A stretch of 64,000 bases of DNA from Gemmobacter aquaticus (GTDB lineage: Bacteria; Pseudomonadota; Alphaproteobacteria; Rhodobacterales; Rhodobacteraceae), in the NCBI RefSeq assembly GCF_007859075.1, contig NZ_VOAK01000011.1, positions 992,001 to 1,056,000 of the forward strand. The letters run 5' to 3'. Numbering within the stretch: the stretch's first letter is position 1; each line of letters starts with the position of its first letter. The notes under the pieces are model-generated. The model saw nothing but the letters and a program-made list of their open reading frames with translations. It had not been told where the DNA came from and did not search any database. Shown here in pieces: positions 9,244-19,778 of this stretch. Both the position numbers and the translations under genes were made by a program.

Positions 9244-10512
9244 GTGCTGAAGGTCATCGCCTCTACCTGGCCCCTGTTGATGGGGGTGATGCTGCTGATG
9301 GTCGGCAACGGCATGCAGGGCTCGCTTCTGGGTATCCGGGGCGCGATAGAGGGCTTCCGCACGGTCGAGATCTCCATCGTGATCTCGTCCTACTTCGTGG
9401 GGTTCCTTGCGGGCTCGCTGATGGTGCCGGGCATGATCCGCAGGGTGGGGCATGTGCGGGTGTTCTCGGCGCTCGGCTCGGTGATCTCGGCCGGGCTTGT
9501 GCTTTATCCGGTCGCGCCGGAGTGGTTTCTGTGGTCGGTCCTGCGCGTGGTGATCGGGTTTAGCTTTTGCGGCGTCTACATCACGGCGGAAAGCTGGCTA
9601 AACCAGTTGTCGACGAACGAGACACGCGGGCAGGCGCTGTCAGCCTATATGATCGTGCAGATGATCGGCATCATCACGGCGCAGTTCCTGCTGAACGTGG
9701 CCAATCCCGACGGCTTCGTTCTGTTCGTGATCCCGTCGGTGCTGGTGAGCCTCGCGTTTATCCCGATCCTTCTGACCGACATCCCCACGCCGAAGTTCGA
9801 ATCCACGAAACGGCTGGGGTTCCGGGCGCTGTGGCGCATCTCACCGTTGGGCTGCGTGGGCATGCTGCTGACCGGTGGCGTTTTCGCGGCGATGTTCGGC
9901 ATGGCCTCGGTCTGGGGGGCACAGGTCGGCCTGTCAGTGCGGCAGATCTCGATCTTCGTTGGCGCGATGTATGTGGGGGGCTTGCTTCTGCAGTACCCGA
10001 TCGGCTGGCTGTCTGACCGCAATGACCGGCGCCGGCTGATCCTGTGGCTTTCGGCCTTTGCAGGGGTGGTGATGCTGCTGGCGGGGCTGGTAGACCTGCC
10101 CTTTGCGCTGAATCTGGCTGTGGCCATGGTGCTGGGTGGCATCACGAACCCGCTCTACTCGCTGTTGATTGCCTATACCAACGACTTTCTGGCGCGGGAC
10201 GAGATGGCGGCGGCATCGTCGGGCATGCTGTTCCTGAACGGGCTCGGCGCCATCGTGGGGCCGCTTGTGACAGGCTGGATCATGACCCAGATCGGGCCAG
10301 GCGGTTTCTTTCTGTTCATCGCCGCGAATTTCGCGGGGCTTGCGGCTTATGCCCTGTGGCGGATGTCACGGCGTGCGGCACCGGGCGTCAGCGGCAATTT
10401 CGCGACCGTGGCCCCCACGGCATCGGCCGTTGCCGTCGGTGCTGTGATGGAGGAGGCCGATACCGGCGCGCCGATCCCGCCTGCCGCGAAACCGCAGAGC
10501 GCCTCGCACTGA
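9244..10512 (+). CDS. MFS transporter (YcaD-like)
   Basis: A 422-residue major facilitator superfamily permease with 12 predicted membrane helices. Halves are visible as TWPLLMGVMLLMVGNGMQGSLL (TM1) and, after the central loop around residues 190-210, GCVGMLLTGGVFAAMFGMAS (TM7). The loops YPIGWLSDRNDRRR and AESWLNQLSTNETRGQALS are characteristic of the YcaD/sugar-efflux-like branch. The start is GTG at 9244 with GGAG upstream. The substrate is unknown. It follows queA by 77 bases and precedes the DUF924 gene; it may be transcribed from either. Confidence 0.9.
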   Translation: MLKVIASTWPLLMGVMLLMVGNGMQGSLLGIRGAIEGFRTVEISIVISSYFVGFLAGSLMVPGMIRRVGHVRVFSALGSVISAGLVLYPVAPEWFLWSVLRVVIGFSFCGVYITAESWLNQLSTNETRGQALSAYMIVQMIGIITAQFLLNVANPDGFVLFVIPSVLVSLAFIPILLTDIPTPKFESTKRLGFRALWRISPLGCVGMLLTGGVFAAMFGMASVWGAQVGLSVRQISIFVGAMYVGGLLLQYPIGWLSDRNDRRRLILWLSAFAGVVMLLAGLVDLPFALNLAVAMVLGGITNPLYSLLIAYTNDFLARDEMAAASSGMLFLNGLGAIVGPLVTGWIMTQIGPGGFFLFIAANFAGLAAYALWRMSRRAAPGVSGNFATVAPTASAVAVGAVMEEADTGAPIPPAAKPQSASH

Positions 10513-10574
10513 ACGCAGGCTTGCGGGGCGGCGGAAACCCTGCCACCCTTGCCTGGTCTGCAGGGGGGTAGCGC

Positions 10575-11156
10575 ATGTCAGATCCGGTCGAGGTGCTTGA
10601 CTACTGGCTTGATGCTGTTGGGCCAGAGGGCTGGTACGCTGGCGGCGTAGAACTGGACGATGAAATCCGAACGCTGTGGGCCGATCTATGGAATGCGGCG
10701 CGCGAGGGCGGCTTGGACCATTGGGTCGATGGGGCCGCCGGAACGCTGGCCTATATCATTCTCTGCGATCAGTTCCCGCGCAACATGTGGCGGGGCGAGG
10801 CAAAGGCCTTTGCGACTGATCCGCTTGCGCTTGCGGCGGCCCGCAAGGCACTGGCGCATGGCTGGGACCTGCGCGCGCCCGAACCCGAGCGACAGTTCTT
10901 TTACATGCCCTTTGAACACAGCGAGGACCCTGAGGATCAGGTCCTCGCGGTAGAGTTGATGGAAGACCGTCTTCCGGCAGACCCGGAACTGGCGCTGCAC
11001 GCCCGCGCGCATCAGGCGATCATCGCGCGGTTTGGCCGCTTTCCCTATCGCAATGATGCCCTTGGTCGGCACTCGACCACCGAGGAGACATTGTTCATGC
11101 GCGAGGGTGGATATGCTTCAATAGTGAAGGACCTTCGAGCGGCGGCGACGAAATAG
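10575..11156 (+). CDS. DUF924 family protein
   Basis: A 193-residue cytoplasmic protein of the DUF924 family (all-alpha, TPR-like fold, no known activity). Diagnostic segments are EVLDYWLDAVGPEGWY, the conserved ILCDQFPRNMWRGEAKAFATD motif, the FFYMPFEHSED motif and the terminal FPYRNDALGRHSTTEE. The ATG at 10575 has a GGGGGG ribosome-binding site. It lies between an MFS transporter and lpdA, without an obvious functional link. Confidence 0.93.
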   Translation: MSDPVEVLDYWLDAVGPEGWYAGGVELDDEIRTLWADLWNAAREGGLDHWVDGAAGTLAYIILCDQFPRNMWRGEAKAFATDPLALAAARKALAHGWDLRAPEPERQFFYMPFEHSEDPEDQVLAVELMEDRLPADPELALHARAHQAIIARFGRFPYRNDALGRHSTTEETLFMREGGYASIVKDLRAAATK

Positions 11157-11158
11157 CT

Positions 11159-11182
11159 ATGCATTGAATGCATGGGCCCATG
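11159..11182. promoter_or_regulatory. overlapping palindromes upstream of lpdA
   Basis: Two perfect palindromes share bases: ATGCATT-G-AATGCAT (11159-11173) and CATGGGCCCATG (11171-11182), about 70-90 bases before the lpdA start. They could be an operator for lpdA or a weak stem after the DUF924 gene; there is no T-run. The binding protein is unknown. Confidence 0.35.
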
Positions 11183-11251
11183 ATTTTCGCTGCATTGCTT
11201 GGGCTTTTCAATTAGTTTAATGGCAAACTACTTTTCCAGAGGAGGGGAAAC

Positions 11252-12649
11252 ATGGCTGCCAGAAACTTCGACGTGATCGTGATCGGTGCCGGCCCGGGTG
11301 GCTATGTGGCGGCGATACGCGCCGCGCAACTGGGCAAGAACGTCGCGATTGTCGAGCGGGAACATCTGGGCGGCATCTGCCTGAACTGGGGCTGCATCCC
11401 GACCAAGGCGCTGCTGCGTTCGGCCGAAGTGTTTCACCTGATGCACCGCGCCAAGGAATTCGGCCTGAAGGCTGACGGCATCGGCTACGATCTCGATGCG
11501 GTCGTCGCCCGGTCGCGTGGGGTCGCCAAGCAGCTTTCGGGTGGCATCGGCCATCTGATGAAGAAGAACAAGGTGACTGTGTTCATGGGGGCGGCGACGC
11601 TTCCCGCCAAGGGCAAGGTCTCGGTCAAGACCGACAAGGGTGTGGAAGAGCTGACCGCGCCGGCGATCATCCTGGCAACCGGCGCCCGTGCGCGGGAACT
11701 GCCGGGGCTTGAAGCCGACGGCGACCTGGTCTGGACCTACAAGCATGCGCTGCAGCCCAAACGCATGCCGAAGAAACTGCTGGTCATCGGATCGGGCGCT
11801 ATCGGAATCGAGTTTGCCAGCTTCTTCAATACGCTGGGTGCCGATGTCACCGTCTGCGAGGTGATGGACCGCGTCCTGCCGGTGGAAGATGCCGAGATCA
11901 GCGCCTTTGCGAAGAAGGCCTTCGTCAAGCAGGGCATGAAGATTCTTGAAAAGACCACGGTCAAGAAGCTGGACCGTAAACCGGGTGTTGGCGTCACCGC
12001 GCATCTGGAATCGAACGGCAAGACCGAAACAGCCGAGTTTGACACCGTGATTTCGGCCGTTGGTATCGTCGGCAATGTCGAGAACCTTGGGCTTGAGGCG
12101 CTTGGCGTGAAGATCGACCGCACCCATGTGGTGACGGACGAATACTGCCGCACCGGAATTGAGGGGCTCTATGCGATCGGCGACATCGCGGGTGCTCCGT
12201 GGCTTGCCCACAAGGCCAGCCATGAAGGCGTCATGGTGGCTGAGCTGATCGCGGGCCTCCATCCCCATGCCATCAAACCGAACTCGATCGCCGGCTGCAC
12301 CTATTGCCATCCCCAGGTTGCAAGCGTCGGTCTGACCGAAGCCAAGGCGAAAGAGTCCGGCTATACCATCAAGGTCGGCCGCTTCCCGTTCATCGGTAAT
12401 GGCAAGGCCATCGCCCTGGGCGAGCCCGAGGGCTTGATCAAGACGGTCTTCGACGCAAAGACCGGAGAGCTTTTAGGCGCACATATGGTGGGTGCCGAGG
12501 TGACGGAGCTGATCCAGGGCTATGTCGTTGGCCGCAGCCTCGAGACGACCGAGGAAGACCTGATGAACACCGTCTTCCCGCACCCCACGCTGAGCGAGAT
12601 GATGCACGAGGCCGTGCTCGACGCCTATGGCCGCGCGCTGCATTTCTGA
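11252..12649 (+). CDS. lpdA: dihydrolipoyl dehydrogenase (E3)
   Basis: A 465-residue flavoprotein that reoxidises the dihydrolipoyl groups of 2-oxoacid dehydrogenase complexes and the glycine cleavage system, reducing NAD+. It shows the FAD-binding GAGPGGYVAAIRAAQLG, the redox disulfide GGICLNWGCIPTK, the NAD-binding GSGAIGIEFASFFNTLGA, a second FAD motif YAIGDIAGAPWLAHKA and the C-terminal catalytic His-Glu segment (HPHPTLSEMMHEAVLDA). The ATG at 11252 follows a strong GAGGAGGGG site. It sits alone, not with 2-oxoacid dehydrogenase subunits, so it may serve several complexes. Confidence 0.97.
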   Translation: MAARNFDVIVIGAGPGGYVAAIRAAQLGKNVAIVEREHLGGICLNWGCIPTKALLRSAEVFHLMHRAKEFGLKADGIGYDLDAVVARSRGVAKQLSGGIGHLMKKNKVTVFMGAATLPAKGKVSVKTDKGVEELTAPAIILATGARARELPGLEADGDLVWTYKHALQPKRMPKKLLVIGSGAIGIEFASFFNTLGADVTVCEVMDRVLPVEDAEISAFAKKAFVKQGMKILEKTTVKKLDRKPGVGVTAHLESNGKTETAEFDTVISAVGIVGNVENLGLEALGVKIDRTHVVTDEYCRTGIEGLYAIGDIAGAPWLAHKASHEGVMVAELIAGLHPHAIKPNSIAGCTYCHPQVASVGLTEAKAKESGYTIKVGRFPFIGNGKAIALGEPEGLIKTVFDAKTGELLGAHMVGAEVTELIQGYVVGRSLETTEEDLMNTVFPHPTLSEMMHEAVLDAYGRALHF

Positions 12650-12708
12650 CCGGGCAGGGGGCTGCCGCCCCGTCTTGGCGTCCGTCGTTTCAGATATCTG
12701 AGACAGGA

Positions 12709-12735
12709 AAGAGGCTCGCACTTGCGGGCCTCTTT
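12709..12735. terminator. bidirectional terminator between lpdA and rhodanese gene
   Basis: A 12-bp stem (AAGAGGCTCGCA / TGCGGGCCTCTT, one G-U pair) with T-run on the plus strand and A-run on the left, between convergent genes. Confidence 0.8.
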
Positions 12736-12742
12736 TCGTTTG

Positions 12743-13111
12743 TCAGATCTTTTCGGTCTTGCCGCCGCCAGCAAGCCAGTCGCCAAAGCCGCCGAGGTTA
12801 TAGACCTCGGTATAACCCAACCCCAGAAGGACCTCGGCCGCGCGCCCGGATCTGCCACCCGCTGCGCAGTAGAGGCAGATGGGACGGTCGAGCGTCACGC
12901 CCTCTGGCACCTCACCCATGCCCGGCTTCATGCGTATCGGCACTGTGGCCAGCGGGACATGCACCGCACCGCGCGCCTTGCCGCTTGTTTTCAACTCGGA
13001 CAGCTCACGCACATCGAGGATCGTCAACTCGCCACGCTCGGCGCGGGCGACAGCCTCGGCCGGGGCAATGCGCTTTACCTTGGGACTGGCAGGACGGAGG
13101 AAAGAGAACAT
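12743..13111 (-). CDS. rhodanese-like domain protein
   Basis: A 122-residue single-domain rhodanese (sulfurtransferase). The active-site loop is LYCAAGGRSGRAAE, with the persulfide-carrying cysteine in a CxxGGR loop. Upstream are the LDVRELSELKTSGKARGAVHVPL and C-terminal VYNLGGFGDWLAGGG segments of the family. The ATG at 13111 (MFSFLRP) has GAGGT five bases upstream; the frame continues open to an ATG at 13171, which would run through the promoter and is rejected. In YgaP proteins a rhodanese is fused to a DUF2892 membrane part; here the DUF2892 protein is encoded separately at 16701. A likely sulfide/persulfide-responsive operator lies 20-40 bases before the start. Confidence 0.92.
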   Translation of the reverse strand: MFSFLRPASPKVKRIAPAEAVARAERGELTILDVRELSELKTSGKARGAVHVPLATVPIRMKPGMGEVPEGVTLDRPICLYCAAGGRSGRAAEVLLGLGYTEVYNLGGFGDWLAGGGKTEKI

Positions 13112-13134
13112 CGGGCACCTCATTTGATTTATAT

Positions 13135-13150
13135 ATTCAGATAGATGAAT
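13135..13150 (-). promoter_or_regulatory. SqrR/BigR-like operator before the rhodanese gene
   Basis: ATTC-N8-GAAT (ATTC at 13135, GAAT at 13147), which matches the consensus I recall for the persulfide sensors SqrR and BigR in alphaproteobacteria. It lies in an AT-rich stretch directly upstream of the rhodanese start. The regulator gene is not in this window. Confidence 0.55.
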
Positions 13151-13220
13151 GTAGCTAATTTGCAAGCGCATTGTCGGTTTTGGGCCGGACCCGGCAAAAA
13201 ACCGCGGGATGCATCATGTT

Positions 13221-13235
13221 GTTCATCTAATGTTC
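13221..13235 (+). promoter_or_regulatory. alphaproteobacterial SOS box (LexA operator) before uvrA
   Basis: A direct repeat GTTC-N7-GTTC, exactly the LexA-binding form known from Rhodobacter and Rhizobium, located 78 bases upstream of the uvrA ATG. It predicts induction of uvrA by DNA damage. Confidence 0.85.
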
Positions 13236-13312
13236 ACGTTTTTGGATTGGAGACTCGGTCCGGATGCCCTACATCTTGGCCGACCTGCAGGTTAGTCGGC
13301 TGGGGGCCCTTG

Positions 13313-16171
<2,859 letters not shown>

Positions 16172-16178
16172 GCGAAGG

Positions 16179-16604
16179 CTAGTTCAGCAGCCGGTCAAGC
16201 AGGCCCACAAGCGCCATGACTTCCAGCGTTTGTGGGTCAACCCGATAGACGAAGCCGTTGTCGACGTAGTAGGTGCCATCGGGCAGGCGATAGCGCCACG
16301 GGTCACGCAGATAATCCGCATCACGCGGCAGATACTCGCCCCGCCGATAGCGATAGTAGTCATGATCGTCGTAGTCGGCGTAATTGACCTGCTTCTTGGC
16401 CTGACCTGGCGGTACACATGGCGGGTTCTTCTTGGCAAGTCCGGGCGGGCAACCGCGCAGGTTGTACGGCTGTGACCAATCACGGTTCTTCCAGTCGTTT
16501 CCCTTGTTCTTTCCGTGGCCTTTGCCCTTGCCGTCGGCAAGCACAGGTGCGGCCGCAAACGCCAAGGCGAGGGCCAGCACCGCTATGTTTCTGGAGCGAG
16601 GCAT
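16179..16604 (-). CDS. RcnB-like small secreted protein
   Basis: A 141-residue exported protein. It has a clear signal peptide (NIAVLALALAFAAAPVLA, cleavage before DGKGKGHG), a Lys/Gly-rich stretch, then two cysteines (RGCPPG, NPPCVPPGQAKK). The aromatic/charged C-terminal part (DYYRYRRGEYLP, DGTYYVDNGFVYRVD) resembles the periplasmic RcnB/YXWGxGxxLP-type family. The exact role is unknown. Its stop lies 8 bases from the uvrA stop on the opposite strand. Such genes are often found beside uvrA in Rhodobacterales and are sometimes misnamed after it. Confidence 0.75.
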   Translation of the reverse strand: MPRSRNIAVLALALAFAAAPVLADGKGKGHGKNKGNDWKNRDWSQPYNLRGCPPGLAKKNPPCVPPGQAKKQVNYADYDDHDYYRYRRGEYLPRDADYLRDPWRYRLPDGTYYVDNGFVYRVDPQTLEVMALVGLLDRLLN

Positions 16605-16700
16605 CGTTTTCCCCCTGAAGCTGCTACCCGGTCATTTTACCAGATGCAGCGGCAGCCGCACGGGCAAAGCCTTTTCACCGGCGGTGGTTCGCCGATCAGA

Positions 16701-16904
16701 TCACCCTTTGCGCGGGCAGGTGCTCATCCCGATGATCGAATAGAGCGGGCACGTAGAAAACAGCCCGGTCAGCAGCGGCACAACGCCAATCAGCTTGGCC
16801 CAGTGCCAGAATCCGGTTCCCTGATCGATGAAAAACCAGAGCAAAAGAGCTGCGCCGATGGCGATGCGCAGGATGCGGTCAATACCGCCGACATTTGTGG
16901 TCAT
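16701..16904 (-). CDS. DUF2892 (YgaP-type) small membrane protein
   Basis: A 67-residue protein of the DUF2892 family: N-terminal NVGGIDRILRIAIGAALLLWFF helix, a short turn, then a second helix (WAKLIGVVPLLTGLFSTCPLYSIIG) and a conserved STCP near the end. This is the membrane part of YgaP-like sulfurtransferases, here without the rhodanese, which is encoded at 12743-13111. GGAG lies ahead of the ATG at 16904. An operator-like repeat similar to that of the rhodanese gene lies 17-38 bases upstream, so the two genes are probably co-regulated. Confidence 0.9.
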   Translation of the reverse strand: MTTNVGGIDRILRIAIGAALLLWFFIDQGTGFWHWAKLIGVVPLLTGLFSTCPLYSIIGMSTCPRKG

Positions 16905-16920
16905 GGCAATCTCCGATGTT

Positions 16921-16942
16921 ACATATTCGCATTATTATATGT
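16921..16942 (-). promoter_or_regulatory. SqrR/BigR-like operator before the DUF2892 gene
   Basis: ACATAT-N10-ATATGT, containing ATATTC with the same N8 spacing as the box before the rhodanese gene; the right half is degenerate relative to GAAT. It sits immediately upstream of the ribosome-binding site of the DUF2892 gene. Confidence 0.45.
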
Positions 16943-16989
16943 TTTTGTGATGGTGTCACGCGATGCCTTGTCGCAGTGTCCTGCGGCTG

Positions 16990-18027
16990 TCAGAAGGTCA
17001 GCTCATCCGACCCAAGCGGGGCGAGCAGCGCCTCAACCTCGGCGTTGGTCACGGCTGATGCGTCCGCGTGGCGCCAGCGCGGGTGGCGGTCCTTGTCGAT
17101 GACCATCGCGCGGATGCCCTCCAGAAGGTCGGTCGATTGCTGTGCGCGGTAAGTGACGCGGTACTCTTGCCCGAGTGCCTCTCGCAGGGTCGGATCTGGG
17201 CCGAGCCGGTGCAGCAGCTCAAGCGTGGTTGCCGCGCCGAGAGGCGACACTTTCGCCAAAGCGGCGATCGAAGATTGCGAGAATGCGCCCGGATCCGACT
17301 GAAGGCTTGCGACAACAAGGGAAAGATCCCGGCTGGCGAAGTGACGGTCGACGAGGGGTTGCAAGGCTGGCAGCGTGGCAGGCAGCGGGCAGGGGCGCGC
17401 GGCGGAAAGGATGGGGTCAGTCACGCCGGAAGAGCAGAGAGCATCCATCAGGGCTGGCCATTCTGCCTCGGGCACGAAATGGTCAGCGAAGCCCGCATAG
17501 ATCGCATCCGCCGGTGCCATCCGTGTACCGGTCGTGCCAAGCCATGCCCCCATGCGCCCCGGCGCACGCGCAAGCAGCGCCGAGCCGCCGACGTCCGGCA
17601 CCATGCCGATCGCGCATTCGGGCATGGCGACCTGGGCGCTTTCTCCGACTATCCGGTGCGACGCATGGCAGGCCACGCCCACACCACCCCCCATGCAGAA
17701 ACCATGGATCAGGGATACAACGGGTTTTGGATAGGCGCCGATCCGGGCATTCATCCGGTACTCTTCGGCCCAAAATCGTTGCGCAAATGCGAAATTGTCC
17801 GCGCATGCGGCTGCGTAAACCTCGGCAATATCCCCGCCCGCGCAGAAGGCACGCGGGCCTTCGGCATCGATGATGACAACGCGAACGCCAGGATCATTGG
17901 CCCATGCGATCAGCGCATCGTCAAGCGCGCGCATCATGCCGTAGCTGAGCGCATTGAGCGCCTTTGGGCGTGTCAGTGTGATGCGCCCGGCATTTCGGTC
18001 GATCCTGATATGAATGTCCTGAGGCAT
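16990..18027 (-). CDS. enoyl-CoA hydratase/isomerase family protein, probably 3-hydroxyisobutyryl-CoA hydrolase
   Basis: About 345-residue crotonase-fold enzyme of the HIBCH branch, which releases 3-hydroxyisobutyrate from its CoA ester in valine degradation. Supporting features are the ITLTRPKALNALSYGMM opening, the oxyanion segment AFCAGGDI, the LIHGFCMGGGVGVACHASHRIV core and the MPECAIGMVPDVGGS acidic motif, plus the C-terminal extension that separates hydrolases from hydratases. The ATG at 18027 (MPQDIHIRID) matches family starts; upstream alternatives (ATG 18051, TTG 18057) are possible. mmsA, which acts two steps later on the same pathway, is just upstream on the same strand. Confidence 0.88.
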   Translation of the reverse strand: MPQDIHIRIDRNAGRITLTRPKALNALSYGMMRALDDALIAWANDPGVRVVIIDAEGPRAFCAGGDIAEVYAAACADNFAFAQRFWAEEYRMNARIGAYPKPVVSLIHGFCMGGGVGVACHASHRIVGESAQVAMPECAIGMVPDVGGSALLARAPGRMGAWLGTTGTRMAPADAIYAGFADHFVPEAEWPALMDALCSSGVTDPILSAARPCPLPATLPALQPLVDRHFASRDLSLVVASLQSDPGAFSQSSIAALAKVSPLGAATTLELLHRLGPDPTLREALGQEYRVTYRAQQSTDLLEGIRAMVIDKDRHPRWRHADASAVTNAEVEALLAPLGSDELTF

Positions 18028-18111
18028 CTGTCTTATGCGCGAGCGATCCATCTTCAAGGGAAGGCCACGCCCTTTTCTGGCTGAAATGAACAGATGTTTA
18101 TTTTTGGCATG

Positions 18112-18140
18112 TCGCGGCCAAAGGCAAGCCTTGGCCGCGA
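18112..18140. terminator. inverted repeat between mmsA and the hydrolase gene
   Basis: A perfect 10-bp stem (TCGCGGCCAA / TTGGCCGCGA) with a 9-nt loop just after mmsA. There is no T-run, so it may be an attenuating or stabilising hairpin rather than a full terminator. Confidence 0.45.
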
Positions 18141-18181
18141 ATGGGTGTCAGATGCGGAAGGGAAAGTCCCGCCGCCTTGAA

Positions 18182-19681
18182 TTAATCCAGCGCTTTGAAG
18201 TTGAGCGCCGCACCGTCCTTGATGCCCGAGAACCAGCGGGCGGTCACGGTCTTGGTCTTGGTGTAGAAGCGGAAGGCGTCGGGGCCATACTGGTTCAGGT
18301 CGCCAAAGGCCGACTTCTTCCAGCCGCCGAAGGTGTAATAGGACAGCGGCACCGGGATCGGGAAGTTGATGCCCACCATGCCGACATTGACCCGGCTGGC
18401 AAAGTCGCGGGCGGTATCGCCATCGGCGGTAAAGATCGCCGTGCCGTTGCCGTATTCGTTGTCGATCACTAGCTTCAGCGCCTCTTCGTAGCTGTCGGCA
18501 CGCACGGTCGAGAGAACCGGGCCGAAGATCTCTTGCTTGTAGATTTCCATGTCGGGGGTCACGTTGTCAAACAGCGTGGCGCCCACGAAGAAGCCGTTCT
18601 CGTAACCCTGGATCTTCAGGTTCCGACCATCCACAACCAGCTTCGCGCCCTGTTGGATCCCTGAGTCGATCAGGCCCAGGATGCGCTGCTGCGAGGCCTT
18701 GGTGATCACGGGCCCGAAGTCGACGTCATTGCCCGCAGTGTAGGGGCCAACTTTCAGTTTCTCGATCCGCGGCACCAGCTTTTCGATCAGTGCATCGGCG
18801 GTTTTCTGGCCGACCGGCACTGCCACCGAAATCGCCATGCAGCGCTCGCCCGCAGCCCCATAGCCCGCACCGATCAGCGCGTCGGCCGCCTTGTCGAGGT
18901 CGGCGTCGGGCATGATCAGCATGTGGTTCTTGGCGCCGCCAAAGCACTGGGCGCGCTTGCCGTTGGTTGCCGCGCGGCCATAGATGTACTGCGCGATCGG
19001 GGTTGACCCGACGAAGCCCACAGCCTGGATGGTCGGGTTGTCGAGAATGCCGTCCACAACCTCTTTGTCGCCGTTGACCACCTGCAGCACGCCGTCCGGC
19101 AGGCCAGCCTCTTGCGCCAGTTGAGCCAGCATGATCGAGGTGGAGGGGCAGCGTTCCGACGGCTTCAGTATCATGGCATTGCCAGCCGACAGCGCCGGGC
19201 CCATTTTCCACAGCGGAATCATCGCCGGGAAGTTGAAGGGCGTAATGCCTGCAACCACGCCAAGCGGCTGGCGCATCGAGTAAAGGTCGATGCCCGGACC
19301 TGCGCTGTCGGTATATTCACCTTTCAGCTGCGAGGGCAGCCCCATGCAAACCTCGATCACCTCAAGCCCACGCTGCACATCGCCGCGCGCGTCGGGCAGG
19401 GTCTTGCCGTGCTCCACGCTGACCAGTTCGGCCAGCTTGTCCATATTGGCGTTGATCAGCGCGCCAAAGGCCATCATCACGCGGGCGCGGCGCTGCGGGT
19501 TGGTGGCGCCCCAGACGAGCTGTGCCTTTTCAGCTTCGGCAATCGCATAAGCCAGCTCGTCCTGGTTGGCGAGCGCGACATGCGCCTGCACTTCGCCGGT
19601 GGCCGGGTTGTACACTTCGGCAAAGCGGCCCGATTTCCCGGGAACCAGCTTGCCGTTGATCCAGTGACCGATCTCTTTCAT
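18182..19681 (-). CDS. mmsA: CoA-acylating methylmalonate-semialdehyde dehydrogenase
   Basis: A 499-residue aldehyde dehydrogenase that converts (methyl)malonate semialdehyde to propionyl- or acetyl-CoA in valine and inositol catabolism. Evidence is the IGHWINGKLVPG start, the GVVAGITPFNFPAMIPLWK segment, GFVGSTPIAQYIYG, the catalytic cysteine in GAAGERCMAISVAV and the terminal SFGDLNQYG-like GDLNQYGPDAFRFYTKTKTV motif. The ATG at 19681 has a strong GGGAGGATT site. A LysR regulator starts 98 bases away on the opposite strand and is the likely regulator. Confidence 0.97.
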   Translation of the reverse strand: MKEIGHWINGKLVPGKSGRFAEVYNPATGEVQAHVALANQDELAYAIAEAEKAQLVWGATNPQRRARVMMAFGALINANMDKLAELVSVEHGKTLPDARGDVQRGLEVIEVCMGLPSQLKGEYTDSAGPGIDLYSMRQPLGVVAGITPFNFPAMIPLWKMGPALSAGNAMILKPSERCPSTSIMLAQLAQEAGLPDGVLQVVNGDKEVVDGILDNPTIQAVGFVGSTPIAQYIYGRAATNGKRAQCFGGAKNHMLIMPDADLDKAADALIGAGYGAAGERCMAISVAVPVGQKTADALIEKLVPRIEKLKVGPYTAGNDVDFGPVITKASQQRILGLIDSGIQQGAKLVVDGRNLKIQGYENGFFVGATLFDNVTPDMEIYKQEIFGPVLSTVRADSYEEALKLVIDNEYGNGTAIFTADGDTARDFASRVNVGMVGINFPIPVPLSYYTFGGWKKSAFGDLNQYGPDAFRFYTKTKTVTARWFSGIKDGAALNFKALD

Positions 19682-19748
19682 GGAATCCTCCCGAATTGAC
19701 TGGCCGGACAATAGCCTTGCAATTTCGCCAGAAACAGCGGCAAGATTC

Positions 19749-19761
19749 CAAAATCGTTTTG
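19749..19761. promoter_or_regulatory. palindrome in the mmsA/LysR intergenic region
   Basis: CAAAA-TCG-TTTTG, a 5-3-5 palindrome 18 bases before the LysR start and about 70 before mmsA; candidate binding site for the divergent LysR regulator. Confidence 0.35.
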
Positions 19762-19778
19762 CATTTTTGCATGGCCGC

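Noticed and set aside
13145-13312. N-terminal extension of uvrA by 56 codons
   Set aside because: It would run through the SOS box and the divergent rhodanese promoter; family alignment and the ATG at 13313 fit better.
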